Positions 8,624 through 16,256 of a stretch of DNA of 64,000 nt are shown in pieces. The translations under genes were made by a program, and so were the position numbers. Source of the DNA: Actinoplanes auranticolor. GTDB lineage: Bacteria > Actinomycetota > Actinomycetes > Mycobacteriales > Micromonosporaceae. Numbering within the stretch: position 1 is the stretch's first letter; the number at the start of each line of letters is the position of its first letter. The DNA is taken from contig NZ_BOQL01000078.1 of NCBI RefSeq assembly GCF_018332655.1, positions 1 to 64,000 of the forward strand. The letters run 5' to 3'. Under the pieces are notes generated by a model, which worked only from the letters and a program-made list of their open reading frames with translations, made no database searches and was not told the DNA's origin.

Positions 8624-8640
8624 CGGCCCGCGCCGGGCCG
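8624..8640. terminator. Short GC hairpin between convergent genes
   Basis: CGGCCCG-CGC-CGGGCCG forms a 7-bp stem with a 3-nt loop directly after the regulator stop codon and just beyond the stop of the convergent membrane-protein gene. The position suits a weak bidirectional terminator. Confidence 0.4.
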
Positions 8641-8651
8641 GCCGACAGGCT

Positions 8652-8999
8652 CTAACGCCAGAAGGTGGCGACCGCGGCGTTGATCAGCGTCAGGGCGATG
8701 ATGCCGATGAAGTGGCCGCGGTTCACGTCGGCGCGCTTGCGGGACGCGAAGACCATGATGAAGATCAGGATCGCGAGCACCAGCTTCACGGCCAGCTTCG
8801 CCGGGGCCGGCTCGTCGTCGCCGCCCCCACGCAACGGCGCCGCCAGCGCCAGGCCGGTGAGAACCTGGATGATCGAGCCCCACAGCATCGCCGGGTTGAT
8901 CCGCAGTTTCGCCGAGACGAACTGCGCGATCGCCCCGCCGAGCAGCAGCGCGAAACCGATCAGGTGCGCATAGCGCAGGATCAACCGTAGAGCTTCCAC
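8652..8999 (-). CDS. Small four-helix integral membrane protein
   Basis: The 115-residue protein has about four hydrophobic segments. The first is LIGFALLLGGAIAQFV with an N-terminal LILRYAHLIGF; the second surrounds LWGSIIQVLTGLALAAPL; the third is KLVLAILIFIMVFASRKR; the fourth is FIGIIALTLINAAVATFW. A short charged loop (GGGDDEPAPAK) separates helices two and three. The style matches uncharacterised actinobacterial CopD-like or DUF small membrane proteins, but I cannot name the family. The start is GTG 8997-8999 without an evident Shine-Dalgarno sequence. It lies 10 bp after the methyltransferase stop and is probably co-transcribed with it. Confidence 0.75.
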   Translation of the reverse strand: MEALRLILRYAHLIGFALLLGGAIAQFVSAKLRINPAMLWGSIIQVLTGLALAAPLRGGGDDEPAPAKLAVKLVLAILIFIMVFASRKRADVNRGHFIGIIALTLINAAVATFWR

Positions 9000-9009
9000 G
9001 GAGGACAGC

Positions 9010-9822
9010 TTAGGGGGCGGGCCGGCGGGCCATGGTCAGCAGGTGGCTGCTCGCGCCCAGCAGGCTCGGCTCGTCCTCGATCCGGCGCAGCATGTCCAGC
9101 ATGATGCCGGTCAGCCGCTCGTCGGCGAGGAACTCCGTCAGCCGCGTACCGGTCATCCACAGCGGGCCCTCGACCGCCACCGTGCGCGCCCCGGTGAGCC
9201 CGGCCTCGGTCGCCTCGGCCGCCGGCTCCTCGGGCCGATGGAAGTACGCGCTGGTGAACCACCGTGACTGCCCGCCCTCGTTGCGGTGCACGCCGTCGTC
9301 CAGCGCTCCCTGGACGATCGGCACGAACTCGGGTTCGGCGTAGTAGCCCTTCACCACGCCGTCGAACAGCGACGCGAAACGGCTGATCACGGCTCCGGCG
9401 ACCACCCCGCCCGGCCGAACGACCCGGGCCGCCTCCCGCCATGCCGCGATGCGGTCCGCGCGCCGGGGCAGGTGGTAGAGCGGGCCGAAGAGCAGCACCG
9501 CGTCGGCACCGGCGTCGGGCTCGGGCAGCGCCCGCGCATTACCCAGGGCGGCGGTCACTCCGGGCAGAGCAGCGGCGGCCTCCACGTGGCCCGGGACCGG
9601 ATCGATCACCCGGACGGCGTATCCGGCCTCGGCCAGCGGGCGCGCGTAGACCCCGGTGGCCCCGCCGACGTCGACGATCCGGGCCGGCGCGGGCGGCAGC
9701 ACCCGGGTCAGCACGTCCCAGGTGCGCAGGAACTCCAGACGGCCGGTGCCGGCGGTGAGCCGCAGGTGCTCGCCGCCGCGTTCGTAGTACTCGAGGATCT
9801 CCGGACTCAGCATGCTGACCAT
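9010..9822 (-). CDS. Class I SAM-dependent methyltransferase
   Basis: About 270 residues with the class I methyltransferase signature: motif I RIVDVGGATGVYARPLAEAG, the acidic end of strand 2 in VRVIDPVPGHV, ALGNARALPEPDAGADAVLLFGPLYHL (motifs II/III) and VVRPGGVVAGAVIS. Substrate is unknown. The frame is open up to ATG 9897, which would place the start against the CCTAGG repeats without a ribosome-binding site. ATG 9820-9822 (MVSMLSPEILEYYERG) fits the family better, but its Shine-Dalgarno sequence is also poor, so the start is uncertain. It is divergent from a GntR regulator and followed by the small membrane protein. Confidence 0.85.
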   Translation of the reverse strand: MVSMLSPEILEYYERGGEHLRLTAGTGRLEFLRTWDVLTRVLPPAPARIVDVGGATGVYARPLAEAGYAVRVIDPVPGHVEAAAALPGVTAALGNARALPEPDAGADAVLLFGPLYHLPRRADRIAAWREAARVVRPGGVVAGAVISRFASLFDGVVKGYYAEPEFVPIVQGALDDGVHRNEGGQSRWFTSAYFHRPEEPAAEATEAGLTGARTVAVEGPLWMTGTRLTEFLADERLTGIMLDMLRRIEDEPSLLGASSHLLTMARRPAP

Positions 9823-9897
9823 GCTCGATGTCCGCACCGCTCTCGTCGACCGACTTTCCGCGTGTCGCTGCCCCGGGGCGCACGCTGCGTGAGTCAT

Positions 9898-9911
9898 CCT
9901 AGGAACCTAGG
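9898..9911. promoter_or_regulatory. Tandem CCTAGG operator-like element
   Basis: CCTAGG-AA-CCTAGG: two 6-bp palindromes separated by two bases, between the divergent methyltransferase and GntR genes and just upstream of the GntR Shine-Dalgarno sequence. It is a plausible operator for the GntR protein next to it; no binding evidence is available. Confidence 0.45.
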
Positions 9912-9927
9912 GTCAGGAGGTACCGCC

Positions 9928-10719
9928 ATGACGATCAATCCCGGCGCCGCCGAGTTCCCGCACCGGCAGATCGCCGCCCAACTGCGCGAACGGATCCGCC
10001 GCGGGGACTGGAACCCCGGTGAGCGGCTCCCCTCGATCCCCGCCATGGCCGAGATGTTCGGCGTCGCCAAGCAGACCGTGCAACGCACCGTCGACCAGCT
10101 GCGCGTCGAGGGCATCCTGATCACCAAGCCGGGCTCCGGCACGTACGTGCGCGGCACCCGGCGCCGGCTCAACCGGCTCTCCCGCGGCCGCTACGGCGCC
10201 CACCGCGGCTACCACGCCGACCTGGCGGCCCGGTACCGCCAGCAGCTGGCCGGCGTCGGCCGCGAGGCCGCGCCGCCCGAGGTGGCGGACGCGTTCGGGG
10301 TCCGCGACGGCACGGAGATGCTGGTCCGGCGACATCTCGTACGCGCCGACGACGCCACCGTCGAGGTGGGCGCGTCGTGGTTCCGGGTGACCGACGCGAC
10401 CGGGACGTCGCTGGAGCGGGCCGAGGCTTTCGGCCGGCCGCTCTACCAGGAGGCCGAGGAGGCGATCGGGCGGCGCTACGCGTCGGCGACCGACACCATC
10501 AGCGCGCGGCAGCCCAGCCGCGAGGAGGCGGAGATCCTGCAGATCCGCCCGGACACCCCGGTCCTGCACCTGCTGCACGTGGCGTTCGACGAGACCCGCA
10601 AACCGATCGAGGTGGCCCAGGCGACCTGGCCGGGGCCGATGACCACGCTGACCGAGGAGTACCGGATCCCGGCGCCGGTCCCCGAGCCGGACCCGGACCC
10701 GGGTCTCACTCTCGCGTGA
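9928..10719 (+). CDS. GntR/UTRA (HutC-type) transcriptional regulator
   Basis: A 263-residue regulator with an N-terminal GntR winged helix (HRQIAAQLRERIRRGDWNPGERLPSIPAMAEMFGVAKQTVQRTVDQLRVEGILITKPGSGTYV, residues about 10-75). A UTRA-like effector domain follows, including REEAEILQIRPDTPVLHLLHVAFDETRKPIEVAQATWPG. ATG 9928 has AGGAGG 7 nt upstream. The C-terminus is a Pro/Glu/Asp-rich tail (PVPEPDPDPG), and the gene overlaps the convergent marR-family gene by 14 bp. The ligand is unknown. The divergent methyltransferase is the most obvious target. Confidence 0.9.
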   Translation: MTINPGAAEFPHRQIAAQLRERIRRGDWNPGERLPSIPAMAEMFGVAKQTVQRTVDQLRVEGILITKPGSGTYVRGTRRRLNRLSRGRYGAHRGYHADLAARYRQQLAGVGREAAPPEVADAFGVRDGTEMLVRRHLVRADDATVEVGASWFRVTDATGTSLERAEAFGRPLYQEAEEAIGRRYASATDTISARQPSREEAEILQIRPDTPVLHLLHVAFDETRKPIEVAQATWPGPMTTLTEEYRIPAPVPEPDPDPGLTLA

Positions 10720-11212
10720 CGCCGCGCCGCGCCGCCGCCTGACCGGCGCGGCCGCCGGGCACGGTGTCCAGCACGTTGCCCTCGAGCCGGAGCAGGGTGT
10801 CCAGCGCGGCCCGCTGCTCGGCCGGCGACATGTCGGCCACGGTGAGCTCCTCGAGCTGCGTCCAGATGCGTTCGACCTGCTCCCGCAGGGCCTGCCCGGC
10901 GGTGGTGACCTCGACCAGGGTGGCCCGCCGGTCGCACGGGTCCGGCCGGCGGCGCACGAAGCCGGCCTGTTCGAGGCGGTGCACGACCCGGGTGGTGCCG
11001 GCCGAGTCCATGCCGAGCTCGGCGCCGAGCTCGGTCTGCCGCTGCGGGCCGGCGTCCCAGAGCACCATCAGCGTCAGCTCCTGGCTGGCGTGCAGGCCCG
11101 CCTCGCGCAGCAGCCGGCCGGCGAGCTGGGAGTGGATCCGGGCCAGCCGGAAGATGGTGTGGCTGATCGGCCCGCCGGCAGCGGCACTGGGCGCGCCCGA
11201 TCGCTCGTTCAT
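10706..11212 (-). CDS. MarR-family transcriptional regulator
   Basis: The 168-residue protein carries a MarR winged helix: LHASQELTLMVLWDAGPQRQTELGAELGMDSAGTTRVVHRLEQAGFVRRRPDPCDRRATLVEVTTAGQAL. DRRA is the wing signature. Flanking helices form the dimer domain. Its 5' end faces the Old Yellow Enzyme gene, and a perfect 15-bp inverted repeat lies between them, so it most likely represses that enzyme in response to an electrophile or aromatic ligand. The 3' end overlaps the GntR gene on the other strand by 14 bp. Confidence 0.92.
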   Translation of the reverse strand: MNERSGAPSAAAGGPISHTIFRLARIHSQLAGRLLREAGLHASQELTLMVLWDAGPQRQTELGAELGMDSAGTTRVVHRLEQAGFVRRRPDPCDRRATLVEVTTAGQALREQVERIWTQLEELTVADMSPAEQRAALDTLLRLEGNVLDTVPGGRAGQAAARRGVTRE

Positions 11213-11290
11213 GCAGATCAGCGTAGTCCGGCCGGACTGTGTCCCCGATCACCCCGCGGGCCGGCAATAAACGCGGACGGGCGGGGTTTA

Positions 11291-11326
11291 CCTGTCCTGG
11301 ACAGCAAATTAGCTGTCCAGGACAGG
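11291..11326. promoter_or_regulatory. Perfect 15-bp inverted repeat, MarR-type operator
   Basis: CCTGTCCTGGACAGC (11291-11305), the spacer AAATTA, then GCTGTCCAGGACAGG (11312-11326). Each arm is itself a near-palindrome TGTCC-N-GGACA, and their centres are 22 bp apart, that is two helical turns. The right arm runs into the Shine-Dalgarno sequence (GGAG 11325-11328) of the oxidoreductase gene. It is very probably the operator of the divergent MarR protein. Confidence 0.8.
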
Positions 11327-11334
11327 AGTTAGTC

Positions 11335-12405
11335 ATGACCAGCGCATTCGACGGGGCCCCGCTCGGCCGGTACACGACGCGCAACCGGGTGGTGATGGCC
11401 CCGATGACCCGCAGCCGGGCGTACGGGCCGGGCGCGACCCCGACCGGGCTCATGGCCACCTACTACGGCCAGCGCGCGGGCGCGGGCCTGATCATCACCG
11501 AGGGCACCCAGCCCTCGCCCGTCGGGCAGGGGTACCTGAACACCCCGGGCCTGCACACGCCCGAGCAGGTGGCGGCGTGGCAGCCGATCACCGCGGCGGT
11601 GCACGAGCGCGGCGGCCTGATCTTCGCCCAGCTCATGCACACCGGCCGGATCGGACACCCGAGCCTGCACGGCGCCACCCCGGTGGGCGCCTCCCCGGTC
11701 GCCGCGGCCGGGCAGGTCCACACCACCGAGGGTCCGCTGGACTTCGTCGAGCCCGAGCCGCTGGACGCCGAGGGCATCGCCGAGACCATCGCTGACTTCA
11801 CCGCCTCGGCGCGCAACGCGATCGAGGCCGGCTTCGACGGGGTGGAGCTGCACGGCGCGAACGGCTACCTGCTGCACCAGTTGTTCCTGTCCACCAACGC
11901 CAACCGGCGTGACGACGACTGGGGCGGCACCATCGAGGGCCGGATCCGGCTCACCGTCGAGGTGGCCGGGGCCGTCGCGGCGGCGATCGGCGCGGACCGG
12001 CTCGGGCTGCGCATCTCCCCCGCCAACCCGTTCAACGACATCGCCGAGGACGACCACCGCGAGACCTACCTGGCGCTCCTCGACGCGCTGGCGCCGCTCG
12101 GGCTGGCGTACCTGCACGTCGCGGAGGGGCCGGACACCGACTTCACGCCGGTGCTGCGGGAGCGCTGGAGCGGGACGCTGATCCTCAACCCGTACACGCC
12201 GGGGGCCTGGACCGGGCCGGAGGCGCTCAAGCGGATCGAGAACGGCGACGCCGACCTGATCTCGTACGGGGCCCTGTTCCTGGCCAACCCGGACCTGCCG
12301 GAGCGGCTCGCGGCCGGCGGGCCGTTCAACACCCCGGACTACAGCAAGGCGTACGGCGGCGACCATGAGGGTTACACCGACTACCCGGCCCTGAGCGCCG
12401 CGTGA
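11335..12405 (+). CDS. Old Yellow Enzyme family ene-reductase (NemA-like)
   Basis: A 356-residue FMN-dependent alkene reductase of the N-ethylmaleimide reductase/xenobiotic reductase group. Diagnostic text: NRVVMAPMTRSRA, the substrate-binding His173/Asn176 in ELHGANGYLLHQLFLS, TNANRRDDDWGGTIEGRIRL, the FMN-phosphate region ADLISYGALFLANPDLPERL, and the C-terminal YTDYP. These enzymes reduce electron-poor alkenes, nitro compounds and quinones with NAD(P)H. ATG 11335 has GGAG 6 nt upstream, partly inside the operator. It is controlled by the divergent MarR protein by inference, and ends in a strong hairpin. Confidence 0.95.
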   Translation: MTSAFDGAPLGRYTTRNRVVMAPMTRSRAYGPGATPTGLMATYYGQRAGAGLIITEGTQPSPVGQGYLNTPGLHTPEQVAAWQPITAAVHERGGLIFAQLMHTGRIGHPSLHGATPVGASPVAAAGQVHTTEGPLDFVEPEPLDAEGIAETIADFTASARNAIEAGFDGVELHGANGYLLHQLFLSTNANRRDDDWGGTIEGRIRLTVEVAGAVAAAIGADRLGLRISPANPFNDIAEDDHRETYLALLDALAPLGLAYLHVAEGPDTDFTPVLRERWSGTLILNPYTPGAWTGPEALKRIENGDADLISYGALFLANPDLPERLAAGGPFNTPDYSKAYGGDHEGYTDYPALSAA

Positions 12406-12410
12406 CCGGT

Positions 12411-12444
12411 GCCGCCCGGCAGCCCCCTCCAGCTGCCGGGCGGC
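12411..12444. terminator. Hairpin terminator after the ene-reductase
   Basis: GCCGCCCGGCAGC (12411-12423) pairs perfectly with GCTGCCGGGCGGC (12432-12444) over an 8-nt loop. It starts 6 bp after the stop codon and abuts the stop of the convergent small ORF. Confidence 0.8.
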
Positions 12445-12446
12445 CC

Positions 12447-12662
12447 TCAAGCCGCCGCGGCCACGACGGGGGCCGGACCGTCCACGGTCTCCCGCGGCCG
12501 GCGCAGATCGCGGCCGAGCAGGCCGAATGCGATCAGCAGCAACAGCGGCCCGGTCACCCCGGCCGGGCCGAGCGGCACGATCAGGAACATCGCCATCCCC
12601 GCGACCGCGAGCACCGGCACCCACCACCGGGTCAGCCGGTCCACCGCCGCGCCGATCGGCAC
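12447..12662 (-). CDS. Small two-helix membrane protein, possibly truncated
   Basis: 71 residues: a short amphipathic start (GAAVDRLTRWW), two hydrophobic helices (VPVLAVAGMAMFLIVPLG and VTGPLLLLIAFGLLGRDL) and a charged tail. No family is recognised. The GTG start at 12660-12662 falls exactly where the decayed [2Fe-2S] reductase remnant begins on the other strand, so the true N-terminus may have been lost in the same rearrangement. There is no clear Shine-Dalgarno sequence. It is convergent with the ene-reductase gene. Confidence 0.45.
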   Translation of the reverse strand: MPIGAAVDRLTRWWVPVLAVAGMAMFLIVPLGPAGVTGPLLLLIAFGLLGRDLRRPRETVDGPAPVVAAAA

Positions 12663-12663
12663 C

Positions 12664-13049
12664 GCTGGTGGCGGCCGGCGTGCCGGGGAACCGGATCACC
12701 ACGGAGATCTTCGGGGCGGAGCCGGGGATCACGCCCGGGATCAGCGCGGCGGCGGGCCGGGCGCCGCATGCTCCCGCGGGTGAGCCGGGAGATGGGCCGG
12801 CGCTGTCCTTCGCCCGCAGCGGGGGTGACCGTCCCGTGGGGTGACGGGCGGGACAGCCTGCTGGAGCTGGCTGAGGCTTGTGACGTGCCGGTGCGCTGGT
12901 CGTGCCGGGCCGGGGTGTGTCACAGCTGCGAGACGGGGCTGCTGTCGGGGGAGGTCGCCTACATCACGGAACCGGTCGATCCGCCTGCGGACGGCGACGT
13001 TTTGATCTGCTCTGCCCGCCCGCGCGGAGCTGTTGTGCTCGACCTTTAG
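12664..13049 (+). pseudogene. C-terminal remnant of a ferredoxin-fused reductase, frameshifted
   Basis: Two frames together read the end of an actinobacterial reductase fused to a plant-type ferredoxin. First comes LVAAGVPGNRITTEIFGAE...GDGPALSFARSG. After a +1 slip in the G-run at about 12819-12824 it continues VTVPWGDGRDSLLELAEACDVPVRWSCRAGVCHSCETGLLSG...GDVLICSARP. The cluster ligands are intact: C-x4-C-x2-C plus the distant Cys in LICSARP. The large flavin/NAD part that should precede is missing, with a sharp 5' junction near 12662. It is a decayed gene unless the slip is a sequencing error. Confidence 0.7.
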
Positions 13050-13119
13050 GGCTGTCCCAGGGCGTGGTGATCGCCGTTGGCCGTGGTGGCTGGTGGCTGG
13101 TGGCTGTCGCGGCCATCAC

Positions 13120-13270
13120 GGCCGGGGCCATCGCCGTGGCCGTCGCGGCCGTGGCCGGGGCCGTGGCCGTCGCAGCCGTCCCGTCGCCGTCGGGGCCGTC
13201 GCCGTCGCCCGAGGCGTCGCGGTCGCCCGGATGTCGTCGCGGCCGTCACGGCGGTCACGGCCTTCACGCC
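13120..13270. repeat. Degenerate GGCCGT/GCCGTC hexamer tract
   Basis: About 150 bp built from imperfect copies of GGCCGT and GCCGTC (for example ggccgtcgcggccgtggccggggccgtggccgtcgc), followed by the reverse sense (ggccgtcacggcggtcacggcc). It can fold extensively. All six frames are open but low-complexity, and I see no real gene between the ferredoxin remnant (13049) and mshC (13442). Confidence 0.6.
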
Positions 13271-13380
13271 CGTCAGGTCACGCTGCCTCAGTGCCACCCC
13301 CGGCCACGGCCGAACCCGTCGGTGCGCGCCGGCCCGTCGAGACCTCCCAAGCCGACGGGGCAACACCCCCAGGAAGCCGC

Positions 13381-13424
13381 CTCGGCGAGGGCGCGGAAGG
13401 GCAAGCCCTCGCGCTGTCGCCGAG
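13381..13424 (-). terminator. Hairpin downstream of mshC
   Basis: CTCGGCGA (13381-13388) pairs with TCGCCGAG (13417-13424), with an inner GCGCG/CGCGC stem separated by a small internal loop. It lies 18 bp beyond the mshC stop and probably ends transcription of the five-gene cluster. Confidence 0.6.
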
Positions 13425-13441
13425 CGGCCGCGCCGGGACCG

Positions 13442-14680
13442 CTACAGGCGGATGCCGAGGAGGGCGTCGACCGTGCGGGCCATCAGGGCCGGGGCCTGCA
13501 CGTCGTCGCCCACGCCGGACAGCGCAGCCTCGGACCAGGCGTCGACCAGGGCCAGGGCCGCCGGTGTGTCGAGGTCGTTGTGCAGAGCCTCGCGCACCGC
13601 GGCCAGCAGGCCCTCGCCCGACGGGCCGGCTGCGGCGGCGGATGCCTCGCGCCAGCGGGCCAGGCGTTGCTGGCCCGCTTTGAGGACGTCGTCGGTCCAC
13701 TGGCGGTCGGTGCGGTAGTGCTCGGCGAGCAGGCCCACCCGGACCGCCATCGGGTCCACGCCGTCGGCGCGCAGGCGGGAGACGAAGACCAGGTTGCCCT
13801 TGGACTTCGACATCTTCTCGCCGTTCAGGCCGATCATGCCGGCGTGCACGTAGTGCCGGGCGAACGGTGTCGTGCCGGTGAGGCGCTCGGCGTGCGCCGC
13901 GGAGCACTCGTGGTGCGGGTAGAGCAGGTCGTTGCCGCCGCCCTGGACGTCGATCGTCTCGCCGAGCAGGGCCAGGGCGATGGTGGCGCACTCGATGTGC
14001 CAGCCGGGGCGGCCGGGGCCGAGGTCGCCGCCGTCCCAGGCGGGCTCGCCGTCGCGGGCGCCGCGCCAGAGCAGCGGGTCGAGCGGGTCGCGCTTGCCCG
14101 GGCGCTCCGGGTCGCCGCCGCGCTCGGCCGACAGCACCAGCATCTCGTCGCGGGACAGGTGGGACTCGTAGCCGAACTGGGGCGCCGCCTCGATCGGGAA
14201 GTAGACGTCGCCGGTGCCGTCCTCCAGCCGGTAGGCCGCGCCGGCGTCGAGCAGCTCGCGCACGTGCGCCGCGATCGCCGGGATGGACTCGACCGCGCCG
14301 ACGTAGTGCGCCGGCGGGATCATCCGCAGCGCCTCCATGTCCTCGCGGAACAGCGCCGTCTCGCGCATGGCCAGGACCACCCAGTCCTCGCCGTCGCGGG
14401 CGGCCCGCTCGAGCAGCGGGTCGTCGATGTCGGTGACGTTCTGCACGTAGCGCACGTCCAGGCCGGCGTCCCGCCAGGCGCGCTGGACCAGGTCGAACGT
14501 GATCATCGTGGCCGCGTGACCGAGGTGGGTCGCGTCGTAGGGCGTGATGCCGCAGACGTACATCGTCGCGGTGTCAGCGGGGGTCGTCGGCTGCACCGAC
14601 CGGCGGGCCGAGTCGTACAGCGCCGGCAGCGTCGCGGTCCCCGGCAGCTTCGGCACCTCGTGCCCGGTCCATGCGTCCAT
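13442..14680 (-). CDS. mshC: MshC, cysteine:GlcN-Ins ligase of mycothiol synthesis
   Basis: MshC joins cysteine to the amino group of 1-D-myo-inosityl-2-amino-2-deoxy-glucopyranoside with ATP, the third stage of mycothiol synthesis. The 412-residue protein is a class I cysteinyl-tRNA synthetase paralogue. It shows [17 protein letters not shown] (HIGH-like motif and zinc/cysteine-binding Cys), [10 protein letters not shown] and [12 protein letters not shown] (zinc site region), and [15 protein letters not shown] (KMSKS loop). The anticodon-binding domain of CysRS is absent, as expected. ATG 14680 ([14 protein letters not shown]) matches family starts better than TTG 14704. It is the last gene of a conserved cluster with SCO1664, DUF3090, phosphomutase and LLM genes. 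Confidence 0.95.
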   Translation of the reverse strand: MDAWTGHEVPKLPGTATLPALYDSARRSVQPTTPADTATMYVCGITPYDATHLGHAATMITFDLVQRAWRDAGLDVRYVQNVTDIDDPLLERAARDGEDWVVLAMRETALFREDMEALRMIPPAHYVGAVESIPAIAAHVRELLDAGAAYRLEDGTGDVYFPIEAAPQFGYESHLSRDEMLVLSAERGGDPERPGKRDPLDPLLWRGARDGEPAWDGGDLGPGRPGWHIECATIALALLGETIDVQGGGNDLLYPHHECSAAHAERLTGTTPFARHYVHAGMIGLNGEKMSKSKGNLVFVSRLRADGVDPMAVRVGLLAEHYRTDRQWTDDVLKAGQQRLARWREASAAAAGPSGEGLLAAVREALHNDLDTPAALALVDAWSEAALSGVGDDVQAPALMARTVDALLGIRL

Positions 14681-14735
14681 GGCCAGGAGCCTATCCAGCG
14701 CCAACGACAGAAATCCGCCCGGCGTGAGTAAAGCC

Positions 14736-15551
14736 TCAGACCGGCGGCCAGGGCACGGCCGGCCAGTCCTGCGGCGGCCGCGGGAAGCGGGCGGCGCGCA
14801 GCAACCGGCGTACGCGCAGCCGGGCGTGCTGAACCTCGGTGAGGGTCAGGTGCTCCTCGAGAGCCTCGCCCAGCCTGCCGTCGAGCTGCTCGCCCAGCCT
14901 GGTCAGCACCTCGACGGAGTCGGCCGGGATCGGCTTGCCCGTCCAGCCCCAGAGCACCGTGCGGAGTTTGTTCTCCACGTGGAAGCAGACGCCGTGGTCG
15001 ACGCCGTGGATCCGGCCGTCGGGGGCGTACAGCACGTGGCCGCCCTTGCGGTCGGCGTTGTTGATGACCGCGTCCAGCACCGCCAGGCGGGACAGCCGCG
15101 GGTCGTCGGCGTGGGCCAGGGCGTACGCGTCGCCGTCCTCGTCGCGGGCCGAGGCGACCGCGAACCAGCCCGCCGGCACGTCGTACGCCGGGACGAAGCC
15201 GACCAGCGACTCGGCGTCGTCCGGCTCGTCGATCCAGAGCTGGCAGGCACCGGGGCCGAGCGGGCCGTCCCGCAGGATCGTCGGCGGCACCAGCCCCCAG
15301 CCGGTGGCCTGCGAGACCAGGAACGCCGACACCTCGCGCCCGGCCAGCGTGCCGTCCGGGAAGTCCCAGAGCGGGCGCTCACCCTGCACCGGCTTGTAGA
15401 CGCAGCGCCGGGTCAGCCCGTCGAGGGTGATCTCGGCGCGCAGCGTGGTGTTGGAGGCGTCGACGAGCCGGCCCTCGAGCTCCATCTCGCCGCGGGCGAG
15501 CAGCTCCAGGGCCTCGTCCTCGGCGAGCACGCTGGCCGGCTCCGTCGTCAC
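14736..15551 (-). CDS. SCO1664 family protein (PI3/PI4-kinase-like fold)
   Basis: The 271-residue protein belongs to the SCO1664 family that accompanies MshC in actinobacteria. Kinase-like landmarks: [33 protein letters not shown] (nucleotide-binding lysine region), [50 protein letters not shown] (catalytic loop with N-x-DRK and the metal-binding D in GVDHG). The lipid or protein substrate is unknown. The GTG start at 15549-15551 overlaps the DUF3090 stop as GTGA, indicating translational coupling. Confidence 0.88.
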   Translation of the reverse strand: MTTEPASVLAEDEALELLARGEMELEGRLVDASNTTLRAEITLDGLTRRCVYKPVQGERPLWDFPDGTLAGREVSAFLVSQATGWGLVPPTILRDGPLGPGACQLWIDEPDDAESLVGFVPAYDVPAGWFAVASARDEDGDAYALAHADDPRLSRLAVLDAVINNADRKGGHVLYAPDGRIHGVDHGVCFHVENKLRTVLWGWTGKPIPADSVEVLTRLGEQLDGRLGEALEEHLTLTEVQHARLRVRRLLRAARFPRPPQDWPAVPWPPV

Positions 15552-16147
15552 CGGTGGTAACCGTTGTGCCGGGGACAGAGGTGGCCGGCCGGGTCCAGCG
15601 GCTGGCCGCAGAGCGGGCACGGCGGGCGTCCCGCCGCGACCACGCGCCGGGCGCGGTCGATGAACGCGCGGGTCGCCTCCGGGGTCAGCCGGACCCGCAG
15701 CCGGTCGAGATCGTCGTCGGGCTCGTCGTCCTCGTCGTCGTCGGCGATCGGGGCGTCGTCGTCCTCGTCGTCCTCGTCGAGCTCGACCTCCGCCTCGCCC
15801 TCACCGGCCTCGATCGCCTCGATGACGACCGTGGTGGTGTCGACGTCGAAGGCCAGGCCGAGCGTGCCGACCCGGAACTCCTCGTCGACGGGGGTGTCCA
15901 GCGGCTCGTTGTCGTTGATCGCGAGCACGGGGGCCTCGGGCAGGTCGACGCCGAAGCGGCGGCTGGCCTCGGTGAGCAGCTCCTCGAGCTTCTCGGCGAG
16001 CAGCGACACCTGGACCTTCTCCAGCGCCACGCTGACCACCCGGCCGCCACCGCGGGCCTGGAGGAAGAATGTCCGGTCCCCCGGCTCGCCCACCGTCCCG
16101 GCAACGAACCGCTCGGGCGGCTCGAAGGCATGCACCTGGTGGGTCAT
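15548..16147 (-). CDS. DUF3090 family protein with C-terminal zinc ribbon
   Basis: 199 residues of the actinobacterial DUF3090 family (TIGR03847 type). The N-terminal half contains FEPPERFVAGTVGEPGDRTFFLQARGGGRVVSVALEKVQVSLLAEKLEELL; the middle is a very acidic linker (VELDEDDEDDDAPIADDDEDDEPDDDLD). The end is a probable zinc ribbon, [26 protein letters not shown] 16145-16147 is where homology begins; the upstream extension to 16225 looks non-coding. The function is unknown, but it is always linked to the SCO1664 protein and the phosphomutase-like protein next to it. Confidence 0.9.
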   Translation of the reverse strand: MTHQVHAFEPPERFVAGTVGEPGDRTFFLQARGGGRVVSVALEKVQVSLLAEKLEELLTEASRRFGVDLPEAPVLAINDNEPLDTPVDEEFRVGTLGLAFDVDTTTVVIEAIEAGEGEAEVELDEDDEDDDAPIADDDEDDEPDDDLDRLRVRLTPEATRAFIDRARRVVAAGRPPCPLCGQPLDPAGHLCPRHNGYHR

Positions 16148-16256
16148 GGGTTCGACCCTATCCGCCCGCGTGCGCGAGCGCTCAGCCCACCGGCGGGGTT
16201 CGCCGAGGGCGCAAAGCGAGCGCACGCTGTGGTAACACGCCGGTTACCGGCCGTAC

